Shown: piece by piece, positions 43,601-51,543 of the stretch
Layout: every line of letters begins with the position of its first letter
Position numbering within the stretch: position 1 is the first letter of the stretch
Source of the DNA: [Actinomadura] parvosata subsp. kistnae
GTDB taxonomy: Bacteria > Actinomycetota > Actinomycetes > Streptosporangiales > Streptosporangiaceae
Length of the DNA stretch: 64,000 nt
Assembly: GCF_900323885.1 (NCBI RefSeq)
Contig: NZ_OOHJ01000013.1
Span: forward strand, 186,001 to 250,000
Direction: 5' to 3'
Notes under the pieces: model-generated
The model's database searches: none
The model's input: the letters and a program-made list of their open reading frames with translations, nothing else
Told to the model about the DNA's origin: nothing
Translations under genes and position numbers: made by a program

Positions 43601-44008
43601 GTGAGATCTGAAATCATCTCTGTGGCCACGGGTTCTCGAGAGACGGTGCATGACATCACGGCCGAATGCGCCGATTTCGTACGTGCCCAGGGTGAAGACG
43701 GGCTGCTGCACGTCTTCGTGCCGCACGCGACGGCCGGTGTCGCGCTGCTCGAGCTGGGTTCGGGCAGTGACGACGACCTGCTGGCCGCCCTGCGTGACCT
43801 GCTGCCGGCCGACGACCGCTGGCGTCATGCGCACGGGTCGCGGGGGCACGGCAGGTCGCACGTGATGCCCGCGCTGATCCCGCCGTACGCGACGATCCCC
43901 GTGCTGGGCGGGCGAATGGCGCTGGGCACGTGGCAGTCGGTGGCGCTGATCGACCTGAACGTCGACAACCGGCAACGTCAGGTTCGCCTGTCGTTTTTGT
44001 CTGATTGA
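43601..44008 (+). CDS. YjbQ/UPF0047 family protein (secondary thiamine-phosphate synthase-like)
   Basis: 135 residues from GTG 43601. Conserved residues: VHDITAECADFVRAQGEDGLLHVFVPHATAGVALLELGSG, then HAHGSRGHGRSHVMPALIPPYATIPVLGGRMALGTWQSVALIDLN. The three His form the family's metal site. E. coli YjbQ has weak thiamine-phosphate synthase activity; the physiological role is uncertain. A TAGGAT lies 6 nt before GTG and overlaps the DUF1918 stop, so both coupled translation and a leaderless internal promoter are possible. Confidence 0.88.
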   Translation: MRSEIISVATGSRETVHDITAECADFVRAQGEDGLLHVFVPHATAGVALLELGSGSDDDLLAALRDLLPADDRWRHAHGSRGHGRSHVMPALIPPYATIPVLGGRMALGTWQSVALIDLNVDNRQRQVRLSFLSD

Positions 44009-44125
44009 TTCTGGCCGACTACGGCCGTACCCGTGGCGACCGTTGACGACTGAGGGTCACAGCGTGTGGACTGTGCCGAAGCGATAAACCGCATAAGCGG
44101 GGCCACTCAAGCAGGAGGGATAAAC

Positions 44126-44554
44126 GTGAGCGCGACCGCGGGTCAGGCGCAGGGCGAGCGCGGCCTGGCCGAACGACTCGGCCTCAAGCCGGGTCAGGTG
44201 GTGCAGGAGATCGGTTGGGACGAGGACTCCGACGACGAGCTTCGCGAGTCCATCGAGAACCTGACCGGCAACGAGCTGCTGGACGAGGACAGTTACGACG
44301 TCGTCGATGTGGTGCTGCTGTGGTGGCGCGACGGCGACGGGGACCTCTTCGACGCTCTGACCAACGCCATGCGAGCACTCGCCGATGGCGGCCAGATCTG
44401 GCTGCTCACTCCCAAAGCGGGGCGCGAGGGCCACGTGGAGCCGAGCGACATCGGGGAGGATGCGACCACCGCGGGTCTCTCGCAGACCAGCAGCATCTCC
44501 GCCGCACCCGACTGGTCCGGCACCCGGCTCGTCCCGCCGAAGGGCCGCCGGTAG
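44126..44554 (+). CDS. DUF3052 family protein
   Basis: 142 residues from GTG 44126, with AGGAGGG 6 nt upstream. GLAERLGLKPGQVVQEIGWDEDSDDELRESIENLTGNELLDEDSYDVVDVVLLWWRDGDGDLFDALTNAMRAL is the family core; GGQIWLLTPKAGREGHVEPSDIGEDATTAGL follows. It is an acidic cytoplasmic protein of unknown function, typically next to aceE and a peroxiredoxin in actinomycetes, as here. TTGACG at 44043 may be a -35. Confidence 0.87.
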   Translation: MSATAGQAQGERGLAERLGLKPGQVVQEIGWDEDSDDELRESIENLTGNELLDEDSYDVVDVVLLWWRDGDGDLFDALTNAMRALADGGQIWLLTPKAGREGHVEPSDIGEDATTAGLSQTSSISAAPDWSGTRLVPPKGRR

Positions 44555-44566
44555 GGGGCTCGAGCG

Positions 44567-44582
44567 CCTGCCGTACGGCAGG
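44567..44582. promoter_or_regulatory. Perfect 16-bp palindrome abutting the peroxiredoxin start codon
   Basis: CCTGCCGTACGGCAGG ends one base before ATG 44583. As RNA it would hide the only purine-rich stretch before the start; as DNA it could be an operator. It is also the only sequence between the DUF3052 stop and this gene able to end or pause transcription. Confidence 0.55.
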
Positions 44583-45047
44583 ATGAGGGTTGTGAACGCA
44601 CATCCTGCCGAGGTCGGCGCCCTGGCTCCGGATTTCGAGCTGCAGGACCAGCACGGCACCCCGGTGAGCTTGTCTCGGCTCCGGGGCGAGAAGGTCGTGC
44701 TGGTCTTCTACCCGCTGGCGTTCAGCGGGATCTGTTCCAGCGAGCTGTCCGCCCTGCGCGATCACCCGATCGAGGGCGCGCGGCTCCTGACCGTCTCCGT
44801 CGACTCCGTCTTCACGCATCGTGCGTGGGCGGATCGCGAGGGTTACACGTTCTCCCTGCTCTCTGATTTCTGGCCACACGGACAGGTCGCGCAGGCGTAC
44901 GGTGTGTTCGATGAGGCGAAGGGGCTCGCTCGGCGGGGGAGCTTCATCATCGACGGCGAGGGCGTGATCCGGTGGTCGGTGGTCAATCCGATCTCCTCCG
45001 CTCGCGACGTCGCCGACTATGTCAAGGCACTCGCCGATATTCCGTGA
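44583..45047 (+). CDS. 1-Cys peroxiredoxin, AhpE-like
   Basis: 154 residues. GALAPDFELQDQHGTPVSLSRLRGEKVVLVFYPLAFSGICSSEL contains the peroxidatic Cys51 with the family's Pro and Thr/Ser context; no other Cys exists in the protein, so it is a 1-Cys enzyme. SVDSVFTHRAWADREGYTFSLLSDFWPHGQVAQAYGVFDEAKGLARRGSFIIDGEGVIRW completes the AhpE pattern. It reduces hydroperoxides, in actinomycetes probably recycled by mycothiol/mycoredoxin. ATG 44583 or GTG 44592 could start it. Confidence 0.9.
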   Translation: MRVVNAHPAEVGALAPDFELQDQHGTPVSLSRLRGEKVVLVFYPLAFSGICSSELSALRDHPIEGARLLTVSVDSVFTHRAWADREGYTFSLLSDFWPHGQVAQAYGVFDEAKGLARRGSFIIDGEGVIRWSVVNPISSARDVADYVKALADIP

Positions 45048-45079
45048 CTTCGCGGACTTCGTGACTTTCGGAGGGAAGG

Positions 45080-45400
45080 ATGCCCTGCTACCGGTGCGGG
45101 GCCCGGCAGACGGACCCGGTGCGCGGCGCAAGCCCGTGGCAGCGCGGGGTGCGCAACGAGTCCCAGGTGCTGATCTGCCCGGACTGCCAACGACTGCACG
45201 ACCTCGACCTCGACGCCTGCTCCACCTGCGCCTCCACGGCGCTCATCTGCCGGCTGGGCGAGGTCGAATGCCGCTCCTGCGGGGCCGTGTGGCTGGCGCG
45301 CTCGTCCGACGCCCTCGACCGCCCGGCCGCGGTGGCACCGCCGCCCGGGCTGTCGGCCGAGGTCGAGGCGGCACTCAACCGGGTGCTCGGACGGGCCTGA
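45080..45400 (+). CDS. Small zinc-ribbon protein of unknown function
   Basis: 106 residues; GAGGGAAGG precedes ATG 45080. Four CxxC knuckles (CYRC, CPDC, CSTC, CRSC) form two zinc ribbons within residues 3-70; the rest is a short helical tail (LSAEVEAALNRVLGRA). No enzyme motif. It follows the peroxiredoxin by 32 nt in the same direction and may be co-transcribed. Nucleic-acid or protein binding is likely but not shown. Confidence 0.72.
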   Translation: MPCYRCGARQTDPVRGASPWQRGVRNESQVLICPDCQRLHDLDLDACSTCASTALICRLGEVECRSCGAVWLARSSDALDRPAAVAPPPGLSAEVEAALNRVLGRA

Positions 45401-45739
45401 GCCCGCCCTGTGAGCCCGGCCGCGGCCCGCTCCTGCCCGGAAACCCTCCACTCGCGGTACGGGGCGCACGGCCTCACTGAGCACCGCGCGCCGAACGTCC
45501 CTCGCAGGAGCCCGAAGCCGGACACGAAGCTCAACAGCCTCGAAGCCGACTCGGAGGCGACTCGGAGCCGACTCGGAGGCGATTCGGAGCGCGGCTCGAA
45601 GGCGGCTCTGAGCCATCGACATGGACGCAGAGCCCACAGCCCTCCACAGGGACCCCACAGCCCTCCACCGGGACGAGGAAGCCGGAGCCACGGCACACCC
45701 TTTCCAGACATTTACTGAGCTGCGCTATCGTCTCCTTCC
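45401..45739. repeat. Intergenic gap with two short tandem repeats
   Basis: About 45545-45600 holds five to six copies of an 11-bp unit G(C/G)CGACTCGGA. About 45632-45674 holds two copies of a 21-bp unit CCCACAGCCCTCCAC(A/C)GGGA. No gene seen. TATCGT (45726-45731), 8 nt before GTG 45740, is a likely leaderless -10 for the ROK gene. Confidence 0.6.
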
Positions 45740-46690
45740 GTGTCTGCAATGAGTTCGTTCGTCGTCGCGCTCGACGTCGGTGGTACGTCCATGAAGGGCG
45801 GCCTGGTCAGCGAGTCCGGCGCGGTGCTGCTGAGCGAGCGGCGCCCGACCCCCCGAGCCGAGGGCCCGGAGGCGGTCGTGGCGGCCATCTCCGCCTTCAT
45901 CAGCCACCTGGCCGCCTCGGGCGACGGCAACCCGGCCGGCGTCGGCCTGGCCGTTCCGGGCCTGGTGACGGAGAACGCGGCCGTGTACGCGGCGAACCTC
46001 GGCTGGCGCGACGTCCCCGCCTCCAGCTTCACCACCCTGGACATCCCGGTGATGCTCGGCCACGACGTCCGCACGGGCGGCCTGGCCGAGAGCATCCTCG
46101 GCGCCGGCCGCGGCCTCACGGACTTCCTCTTCCTCCCCATCGGCACGGGCATCGCCGGCGCCTCGATCATCCGCGGCGAGCCGTACGGCGGCTCCTCCGG
46201 CTGGGCCGGCGAGATCGGCCACACCCCCGTCTTCCCGGACGGCGAGCAGTGCGCGTGCGGCCAGTTCGGCTGCCTGGAGACGTACGCGTCGGCCGCCTCG
46301 GTCGGCCGCCGCTACAGCCAGCGGGCCGGCGTGGAGGGCGTCAAGGCGGAGCAGGTGGTCTCCTCGGACGACCCGATCGCCATCGAGGTCTGGGACGAGG
46401 CCGTGGAGGCCCTGTCGCTGGCTCTGGCCACGTACACACTGCTGCTGGACCCCTCGGTGATCGTGCTGGGCGGCGGCCTGGCGGAAGCGGGCCCGGCCCT
46501 GTTCGACCCCGTCCGCACCCGCCTGATCAAACGCCTCGCCTTCCGCGACGCACCCCCGCTGGTCCCGGCCGCCCTCGGCGTGGACGCCGGCATGCTCGGC
46601 GCCTCCCTCCTGGGCTGGCGCGCCGCGGGCCGACCTGAGCTGGGGCCCGGCTGGGCGGTGGATGTGCGATCGGGGCCGTTGGTGTCGTAA
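45740..46690 (+). CDS. ROK-family sugar kinase (glucokinase-like)
   Basis: 316 residues from GTG 45740. ATP-binding VVALDVGGTSMKGGLV at the start; GLAVPGLVTENAAVYAANLGW; catalytic Asp in LGHDVRTGGLAES. The ROK zinc motif is GEIGHTPVFPDGEQCACGQFGCLETYASAASVGRRY (His plus CxCGxxGCxE). Kinase rather than repressor because it lacks an N-terminal helix-turn-helix. Glucose or another hexose is the likely substrate. Confidence 0.9.
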   Translation: MSAMSSFVVALDVGGTSMKGGLVSESGAVLLSERRPTPRAEGPEAVVAAISAFISHLAASGDGNPAGVGLAVPGLVTENAAVYAANLGWRDVPASSFTTLDIPVMLGHDVRTGGLAESILGAGRGLTDFLFLPIGTGIAGASIIRGEPYGGSSGWAGEIGHTPVFPDGEQCACGQFGCLETYASAASVGRRYSQRAGVEGVKAEQVVSSDDPIAIEVWDEAVEALSLALATYTLLLDPSVIVLGGGLAEAGPALFDPVRTRLIKRLAFRDAPPLVPAALGVDAGMLGASLLGWRAAGRPELGPGWAVDVRSGPLVS

Positions 46691-46707
46691 GGTGTAGTGC
46701 CGATCAG

Positions 46708-46779
46708 GGGCGGTTAGCTCAGCGGTAGAGCACTCGCCTTACAAGCGAGGGGTCACTGGTTCGAACCCAGTACCGCCCA
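46708..46779 (+). tRNA. tRNA-Val (anticodon TAC)
   Basis: 72 nt. Acceptor GGGCGGT/ACCGCCC, D-arm GCTC/GAGC, anticodon stem CTCGC/GCGAG with loop CTTACAA (anticodon TAC), T-arm ACTGG-TTCGAAC-CCAGT, discriminator A. CCA is not encoded. Confidence 0.97.
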
Positions 46780-46880
46780 CCTGCGACCTCAGCCCCGTCT
46801 CCCAGCGTGGAAACGGGGCTTCCTGCCATTAGCTCACGTACCAGGGCTGCTCGTGATCGCCCCGAGCGCTCCGCCGCCAT

Positions 46881-46898
46881 CTCCCCCCGGCGGGGGAG
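46881..46898. promoter_or_regulatory. Palindrome CTCCCCC-N4-GGGGGAG upstream of the histidine kinase
   Basis: Perfect 7-bp arms with spacer CGGC end 21 bp before the -10 box TAGCGT (46920-46925), which lies 8 nt before ATG 46934. An arm-identical site occurs at 49762-49779 at nearly the same distance from a TAGCGT box. Probable site of the neighbouring response regulator (inference). Confidence 0.7.
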
Positions 46899-46933
46899 GG
46901 CGTCAGGGGAGGGGTCGGCTAGCGTCGGTCCGC

Positions 46934-47983
46934 ATGAAGCGCCATCTTGCCCGGGCCGTGCGGGCCGGGGTCTACCAGTTGCTGGGCGCTGCGTTGCTGT
47001 CTCCGGTCGCCGCCGGGCTCGGCTTGCTGATCCTCGGCGAGCCGACGCCGGGACGGGTGCTGGTGTTGTGGGCGGCGTGCGCGCCCGCCTCGGTGCTGCT
47101 CGCGATGATGCCGCTGACGCGCCGGCTGGAGGTGGCCGCGCTGTCGGAGCTGCTCGGTGTCGATGTGCCCGAGCGTGGTGATCGGCTCTACCTGGTGGTG
47201 CTGACCAGCCTGCATCTGTACGTCGGTGCGTCGCTCAGCGCGGCTGTGCTGGCCCTGGCTCCCGGGCTGCTTCCCGAGGGGTGGCGGGTGGCGTCCGGTG
47301 AGGTGGCCGAGGTGCTGGGGCTCGCCGTCGTCGTGGTGGCCGTGATGGTCGGCGCGGGGTTCGGGCAGCGTTGGGCGGCGCGGCGGTTGTTGCGTTCCGA
47401 GCCGTCCCGGGTGATCGACGAGCTTGGACGGCGCCAGGCGCTCGCTCTGGAGCTGCACGACTCCGTCGGCCATGCCCTCAGCGTCGTCCTGGTGCAGGCC
47501 ATGGCGGCCGAGGCGGCGTTGCAGCGGGCCGCCCCGGCGCTCGCCGCAGAGTCGCTCGGACATTTGACGGCCACCGCCCGCGATGCCCAGCAGGAGCTGG
47601 ACGTGCTGCTGAACGTGCTCGACGACGGTATGGCGGGGGAGACGCCCACTCTGGAGGCGCTCGGCGCGCTCACTCACGGCCTCGACGTCCGGGTCAGTGT
47701 CGGTGATCTCGGCAAGGTGCCCGTCGCGACGTCGCGGGCGGCGTTCGCGATCGTGAGGGAGGCGCTCACCAACGCGCTGCGCCACGGGCGCGGCCCGGTC
47801 ACGCTCAGTGTCGCCGTGGCCGCCGGCCTGGCCCTGACCCTGGAGAACGCGATCCTGGGCAAGCCCAGCGAGCCGGGACGTGGACTGACCGGCATGCGCA
47901 TGCGGGCCCGTCTCGCGGGTGGGACGTGCGAGTGGGAGGAGGTGGACGGGACGTGGCGCGTACGGGCGAGTCTGCCGCTGTGA
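46934..47983 (+). CDS. Sensor histidine kinase (NarL-type, HisKA_3)
   Basis: 349 residues. Four hydrophobic helices occupy the first about 145 residues (YQLLGAALLSPVAAGLGLLIL, VLVLWAACAPASVLLAMM, LHLYVGASLSAAVLAL, VLGLAVVVVAVMVGAGF), a membrane sensor without large outside domain. The dimerisation/phosphorylation helix RRQALALELHDSVGHALSVVLVQAMA carries phospho-acceptor His175. ATPase N-box REALTNALRHG and G-box GRGLTGMRMRARL follow. The stop overlaps the response regulator start (GTGA). ATG 46934 is supported by a leaderless -10 box. Small sensors of this type often monitor membrane stress or antibiotics. Confidence 0.92.
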   Translation: MKRHLARAVRAGVYQLLGAALLSPVAAGLGLLILGEPTPGRVLVLWAACAPASVLLAMMPLTRRLEVAALSELLGVDVPERGDRLYLVVLTSLHLYVGASLSAAVLALAPGLLPEGWRVASGEVAEVLGLAVVVVAVMVGAGFGQRWAARRLLRSEPSRVIDELGRRQALALELHDSVGHALSVVLVQAMAAEAALQRAAPALAAESLGHLTATARDAQQELDVLLNVLDDGMAGETPTLEALGALTHGLDVRVSVGDLGKVPVATSRAAFAIVREALTNALRHGRGPVTLSVAVAAGLALTLENAILGKPSEPGRGLTGMRMRARLAGGTCEWEEVDGTWRVRASLPL

Positions 47984-48657
47984 TCCGGGTCGTCCTGGCC
48001 GACGACGAGAAGCTCATCCGCTCGGGCTGGGCCACCATGCTCTCCCTGCACGACGACATCGAGGTGACGGCCGAGGCCGCCGACGGCCGTGCGGCGGTCG
48101 CGGCCGGCGCCGGCGCGGACGTCGTGCTGATGGACATCCGCATGCCCGGCATGGACGGCCTGGCCGCGACCCGGGAGCTGGCCCACCGCTCGCCGGGGAC
48201 GCGCGTCATCGTGGTCACCACGTTCGAGAGCGACCAGCTCGTCTGGGGTGCCCTGCGTGCGGGCGCCGCCGGGTACGTGCTCAAACGCTCGCCCGCCGGC
48301 GAACTCGTCGAGGCGGTCCGCCTCGTGCACCGGCGCGACGCGGTGCTCTTCCCCGGCGCGCTGCGCCGCATCGCCGCGCCGCATGCCGGCAGCGCCCGGC
48401 AGCGCGGGCCGGTCGTCGAGCTGACGCCGCGCGAGCTGGACGTGCTGCGGCACGTGGCGCTCGGGCTGAACAACGCCGAGATCGCCTCCGCGCTGCACGT
48501 CACCAGGGAGACGGTCAAGACGCACGTCGGCAACGTCCTGGACAAGCTCGGCGCCCGCGACCGCACCCAGGCGGCCGTGCTCGCCTACGAGCTCGGTCTC
48601 GTCAGCAGCGGCCTCGCAGAGGTGGGGCACCGCTTCTCCGCCGAGATGATCATGTAG
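47980..48657 (+). CDS. LuxR/NarL-family response regulator
   Basis: 225 residues from GTG 47980, overlapping the kinase stop by 4 nt. Receiver domain: RVVLADDEKLIRSG (acidic pair), VVLMDIRMPGMDG with phospho-acceptor Asp52, VVTTFE Thr, VLKRSPAGEL Lys. Output helix-turn-helix: LTPRELDVLRHVALGLNNAEIASALHVTRETVKTHVGNVLDKLGARDRTQAAVLAY. Partner of the preceding kinase. The paired palindromes at 46881 and 49762 suggest it controls its own operon and the adjacent membrane protein. Confidence 0.94.
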   Translation: MIRVVLADDEKLIRSGWATMLSLHDDIEVTAEAADGRAAVAAGAGADVVLMDIRMPGMDGLAATRELAHRSPGTRVIVVTTFESDQLVWGALRAGAAGYVLKRSPAGELVEAVRLVHRRDAVLFPGALRRIAAPHAGSARQRGPVVELTPRELDVLRHVALGLNNAEIASALHVTRETVKTHVGNVLDKLGARDRTQAAVLAYELGLVSSGLAEVGHRFSAEMIM

Positions 48658-48668
48658 GTGCCGGGTCG

Positions 48669-49727
48669 TCATCGCCCTGCCGGAACGGCCCGGCGGCGCA
48701 GCCAGTAGGCCAGGACGGCCACGGCGAGCAGCGCGCCCCACAGCGGGTACGGCCAGAGCAGCAGCGCACCCGGCTGGCCGCGCAGCACGGAGTCGATCAC
48801 GAGCCCCGGCGAGGCCAGGCAGCAGAGGCCCGCGACTGTGCCACCGGCGATGACCGGCAGCCCCACCGGGACGGGACGCCCGTGCACGATCGGCACCCAG
48901 CGCGGGAACACCTCACCCCACCTGCTGATCAGCCCGAGGGTCAACGCGGCGCCCGCCAGCGCGGCGAAGGCGAGCAGCAGCCCCTGGAGCCGGGTGTCGG
49001 CCCTGAGCGCCCCGGTGACGTCGGCGTCGGTGGGCCACGGGGTCAGCCAGGTCAGCCGGTACAGCGCGTACGGGAGCGGGCACAGCGCCGCCCCGATCGT
49101 GGCGATCCGCCCCCACCTGCGGGCTGACTCGGGCCTGATCCAGCGCGGCCGTTCGCCCGTTCTGAACGCCCTCGCCGCGATCACCGCCCACACGGCGCAG
49201 GCGGCCGCGTTGGCGAGCGTCCAGCCGAGCCGGCCGCCGAACGAGGCGAAGTCGCTCGCGACGTTGCCCAGGTAGCGTCCCACCAGGGGCAGCGCGCCGA
49301 ACCCGGTGATCGTGTCCGCCGCCGCGAGGGCGGCCAGCGCGGCGACTCCCACCAGGCCGAACGCCTTCCCGCGCGCGGCCGCCACCACCACGACGCCGAG
49401 CAGGGCCACGGGCCCCAGGATCGCCAGTCCGTAGGCGAAGACGGACATGATGCCGGCGTCGGAGAGCACCACGCCGAAGAAGAGCAGCTCGGCGACCGCG
49501 CCGGCGCGCACGACCGGCCCCGGGCCGAAGATCACCGCCAGGCCCACCAGCCCGGCGGCCACGGTCATGGGGCCGGTCACGTCGTGCTCGAGCAGGTGGG
49601 TGAGCGACACCTTCACGCGGTCGGCCGCGCCGAACGGATAGCTGGCGGGGGCCGTCCACCACAGGATCCCCACGGCGGTCACGGCGAGCGACAGGAGCGC
49701 GCCCAACGTCCGGATGTTTCTGGTCAT
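48669..49727 (-). CDS. Polytopic membrane protein, likely target of the adjacent two-component system
   Basis: 352 residues from ATG 49727 (leaderless: TAGCGT 7 nt upstream; GTG 49736 is less likely). About nine hydrophobic segments (for example LGALLSLAVTAVGILWW, GPMTVAAGLVGLAVIFG, LAILGPVALLGVVVVAAA, GLPVIAGGTVAGLCCL, LWGALLAVAVLAYWL). No transporter signature or catalytic motif recognised. It ends 11 bp from the response regulator stop, in convergent orientation, yet shares that operon's promoter palindrome, which links it to the same signal. Function unknown. Confidence 0.75.
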   Translation of the reverse strand: MTRNIRTLGALLSLAVTAVGILWWTAPASYPFGAADRVKVSLTHLLEHDVTGPMTVAAGLVGLAVIFGPGPVVRAGAVAELLFFGVVLSDAGIMSVFAYGLAILGPVALLGVVVVAAARGKAFGLVGVAALAALAAADTITGFGALPLVGRYLGNVASDFASFGGRLGWTLANAAACAVWAVIAARAFRTGERPRWIRPESARRWGRIATIGAALCPLPYALYRLTWLTPWPTDADVTGALRADTRLQGLLLAFAALAGAALTLGLISRWGEVFPRWVPIVHGRPVPVGLPVIAGGTVAGLCCLASPGLVIDSVLRGQPGALLLWPYPLWGALLAVAVLAYWLRRRAVPAGR

Positions 49728-49761
49728 GCGGCTCACGCTACGAACGCCTGGCCGCCGCCAC

Positions 49762-49779
49762 CTCCCCCTCCTGGGGGAG
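49762..49779. promoter_or_regulatory. Palindrome CTCCCCC-N4-GGGGGAG upstream of the membrane protein
   Basis: Arms identical to those of the 46881 site, here with spacer TCCT and one extra matching pair outside (49761-49780). It lies about 20 bp upstream of the -10 box TAGCGT (49735-49740, minus strand). It could also serve as terminator of the epimerase gene, whose stop is just to the right. Confidence 0.65.
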
Positions 49780-49784
49780 GCCGC

Positions 49785-50693
49785 TCACCGGCACACGGGG
49801 CCTTCCCGGTAGGACGGGTAGGCGGGCGTCCAGCCCAGCTCCCTCCTGGCCAGATCGGTGCTCAGCCGCAGCCGCGTCCCCACCATGAGGGCGTGCAGGT
49901 ACGGCGTGGCGCGCAGCAGCCGGCCGGGCACCGTCAGCGGGGCGGGAGCGCCGGCCGCCCGCGCCAGCGCCCTGACGTACTCGTCGAACCGGGCCGGGTG
50001 GTCGTCGGCGATGTTGTAGGCCCGGCCCGGCCGGCCGCGCTCCAGGGCGGCCACCGTGGCGGCGGCCGCGTCCTCGATGTGGATCAGCGAGACGGTGCCC
50101 GCCGGGCGGGGGACGGGAAGCAGGCGCCTCCTGGCCATCCTCATCAGGTGCCAGGTGGTCGGCTCCGGGCCGTAGAACATGCCGTAGCGCAGGGAGATGC
50201 CGCCGACCGCGAACGCCTGCTCCTCGTTGGCGCGCATCGAGCGCATGTGCGGGTCGAAGGCTCCCTGGCCGGGCTCGGCGAACGGGCGGTCCTCGGTCAC
50301 CGGCTCGTCGCCGTGGTCGCGGTAGCCGTACCCGAGGAAGAACGACTGGGTGAGGAACCTGCGGGCGCCGACCAGCCCGGCGGCCTCGACGAGGTGGGCG
50401 GTGCCGCGCTCGCGCAGGGCGTCGGTGGCGTACAGGGCGCGGTGGAAGAGCGGCAGGCCGGTGATGGCGGTGGCCTGGTGGACGACGGCGTCCGCCTCCA
50501 GGCCGTCGAGCGCGGTCAGGAGCGCGTCGCGGTCCATCACGTCCGCGACCACGGCCGTGGCGCCCGCGGCCGCGAGCTTCCGGACGCCGGTGGCGGATCT
50601 CGTGATGCCGCGGACCTGGTGGCCGGCGGCGAGCAGCTGACGTACCAGGACCGTGCCCAGCGTGCCGGTCGCGCCGGCGACCAGCACCTTCAC
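49785..50693 (-). CDS. NAD(P)-dependent epimerase/dehydratase-family (extended/atypical SDR) protein
   Basis: 302 residues from GTG 50693, overlapping the preceding stop by 4 nt. KVLVAGATGTLGTVLVRQLLAAGHQVRGITRS is the dinucleotide-binding fold; ADAVVHQATAITG, FLTQSFFLGYGY and LRYGMFYGPE follow. Catalytic YxxxK is not evident, so it may be a binding or reductase variant. SLIHIEDAAAATVAALERGRPGRAYNIADD is typical of NmrA/epimerase-like proteins. Third gene of an operon controlled by the TetR protein encoded divergently. Confidence 0.82.
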   Translation of the reverse strand: MKVLVAGATGTLGTVLVRQLLAAGHQVRGITRSATGVRKLAAAGATAVVADVMDRDALLTALDGLEADAVVHQATAITGLPLFHRALYATDALRERGTAHLVEAAGLVGARRFLTQSFFLGYGYRDHGDEPVTEDRPFAEPGQGAFDPHMRSMRANEEQAFAVGGISLRYGMFYGPEPTTWHLMRMARRRLLPVPRPAGTVSLIHIEDAAAATVAALERGRPGRAYNIADDHPARFDEYVRALARAAGAPAPLTVPGRLLRATPYLHALMVGTRLRLSTDLARRELGWTPAYPSYREGPVCR

Positions 50694-51082
50694 GCGCCCG
50701 CCCCCTGACCCGCGCGGCGGGCGGCCGTCATGCGCAGCCTGGCCACCAGCCCGGCCGCCCCCACCACGGAGAACGCCAGCAGCAGCCAGGGGTCGGAGGC
50801 GCGACCGCCGAGGTCGAGGTCGGTCGCGTGGTTGACAGCGTGGAAGGTGTTGGTGAACACGAAACCCGCCAGCACCAAGGTGACGACGTCCCGCCAGCGC
50901 AGCGCGCACACCAGCATCAGCCCGATGCCGAGCTGGAACACCCCTGCGTCGTGCAGGAAGTGCACGTGGTTCGGCCAGCCGGCCCAGGCGGCGAACCCGG
51001 CCGGATCGACCCGCGCCCACCCGCCGGTGATCAGCATCGACGCCGCGGCCAGCACCAGGGCGGCCCTGATGAGGATGCTCAT
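50690..51082 (-). CDS. Small membrane protein of the TetR-controlled operon
   Basis: 130 residues with four hydrophobic helices (LIRAALVLAAASMLITGGW, FQLGIGLMLVCALRW, VVTLVLAGFVFTNTFHAVNH, PWLLLAFSVVGAAGLVARL). The His-rich WPNHVHFLHDAGVFQLG and FHAVNHATDLDLGG motifs recall DoxX/DUF4345-like small oxidoreductase-associated proteins; no firm family call. ATG 51082 starts one base after the previous stop. Confidence 0.72.
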   Translation of the reverse strand: MSILIRAALVLAAASMLITGGWARVDPAGFAAWAGWPNHVHFLHDAGVFQLGIGLMLVCALRWRDVVTLVLAGFVFTNTFHAVNHATDLDLGGRASDPWLLLAFSVVGAAGLVARLRMTAARRAGQGAGA

Positions 51083-51083
51083 G

Positions 51084-51500
51084 TCAGACCTCCGCGCTCT
51101 CGCCGGCCCTGACGGGCTCGCGGGCGGCCAGCAGGGCCAGCACGCCGATGGCCAGGATCGGCCAGCCGCCCGTGACCGGGAAGTACAGGACGCACAGGGG
51201 CACGCCGATGCCCACCAGGTACCAGCCGAGCTGGGCGGGCAGCCGGCCGGTCGTGGCGATGACGTGCCGGGAGAGGGTGCCCAGGGCGAGGAGGGCGACG
51301 CCCGCGGCGAGGAACCAGACGCTGGCCTCGCGGGCGAAGTAGTCGCCGGCCTCGAGGTCGACGAGGGCGCGGAAGAAGCCGTCGCCCGCGATGGCGGCCC
51401 AGGCGTTGGGCTGCGCGAACGCCCAGACGAAGTGCACCAGGGCGAGGGCGATGATCAGCCGGGGGACCCAGCGGGTCAGCGTGCTTGCTCGTGGACTCAT
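51084..51500 (-). CDS. DUF6463-like membrane protein, first gene of the TetR-controlled operon
   Basis: 138 residues from ATG 51500, supported by the -10 box TATGGT (51508-51513 on plus) 7 nt upstream. Four helices (RLIIALALVHFVWAF, WFLAAGVALLALG, LGWYLVGIGVPLCVLYF, WPILAIGVLALLAA). FFRALVDLEAGDYFAREASVWFLAAGVALLALG and QLGWYLVGIGVPLCVLYFPVTGGWPI fit the DUF6463 pattern as I remember it. Function unknown. Confidence 0.75.
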   Translation of the reverse strand: MSPRASTLTRWVPRLIIALALVHFVWAFAQPNAWAAIAGDGFFRALVDLEAGDYFAREASVWFLAAGVALLALGTLSRHVIATTGRLPAQLGWYLVGIGVPLCVLYFPVTGGWPILAIGVLALLAAREPVRAGESAEV

Positions 51501-51508
51501 GAGCGTGA

Positions 51509-51531
51509 CCATACCGTACCTTATGGTATGG
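51509..51531. promoter_or_regulatory. TetR operator 1, over the -10 box of the DUF6463 operon
   Basis: CCATACC-N9-GGTATGG, perfect 7-bp arms. It covers the minus-strand -10 box TATGGT, so binding would block transcription of the three-gene operon. Confidence 0.75.
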
Positions 51532-51543
51532 CTCGGGGGAGGG

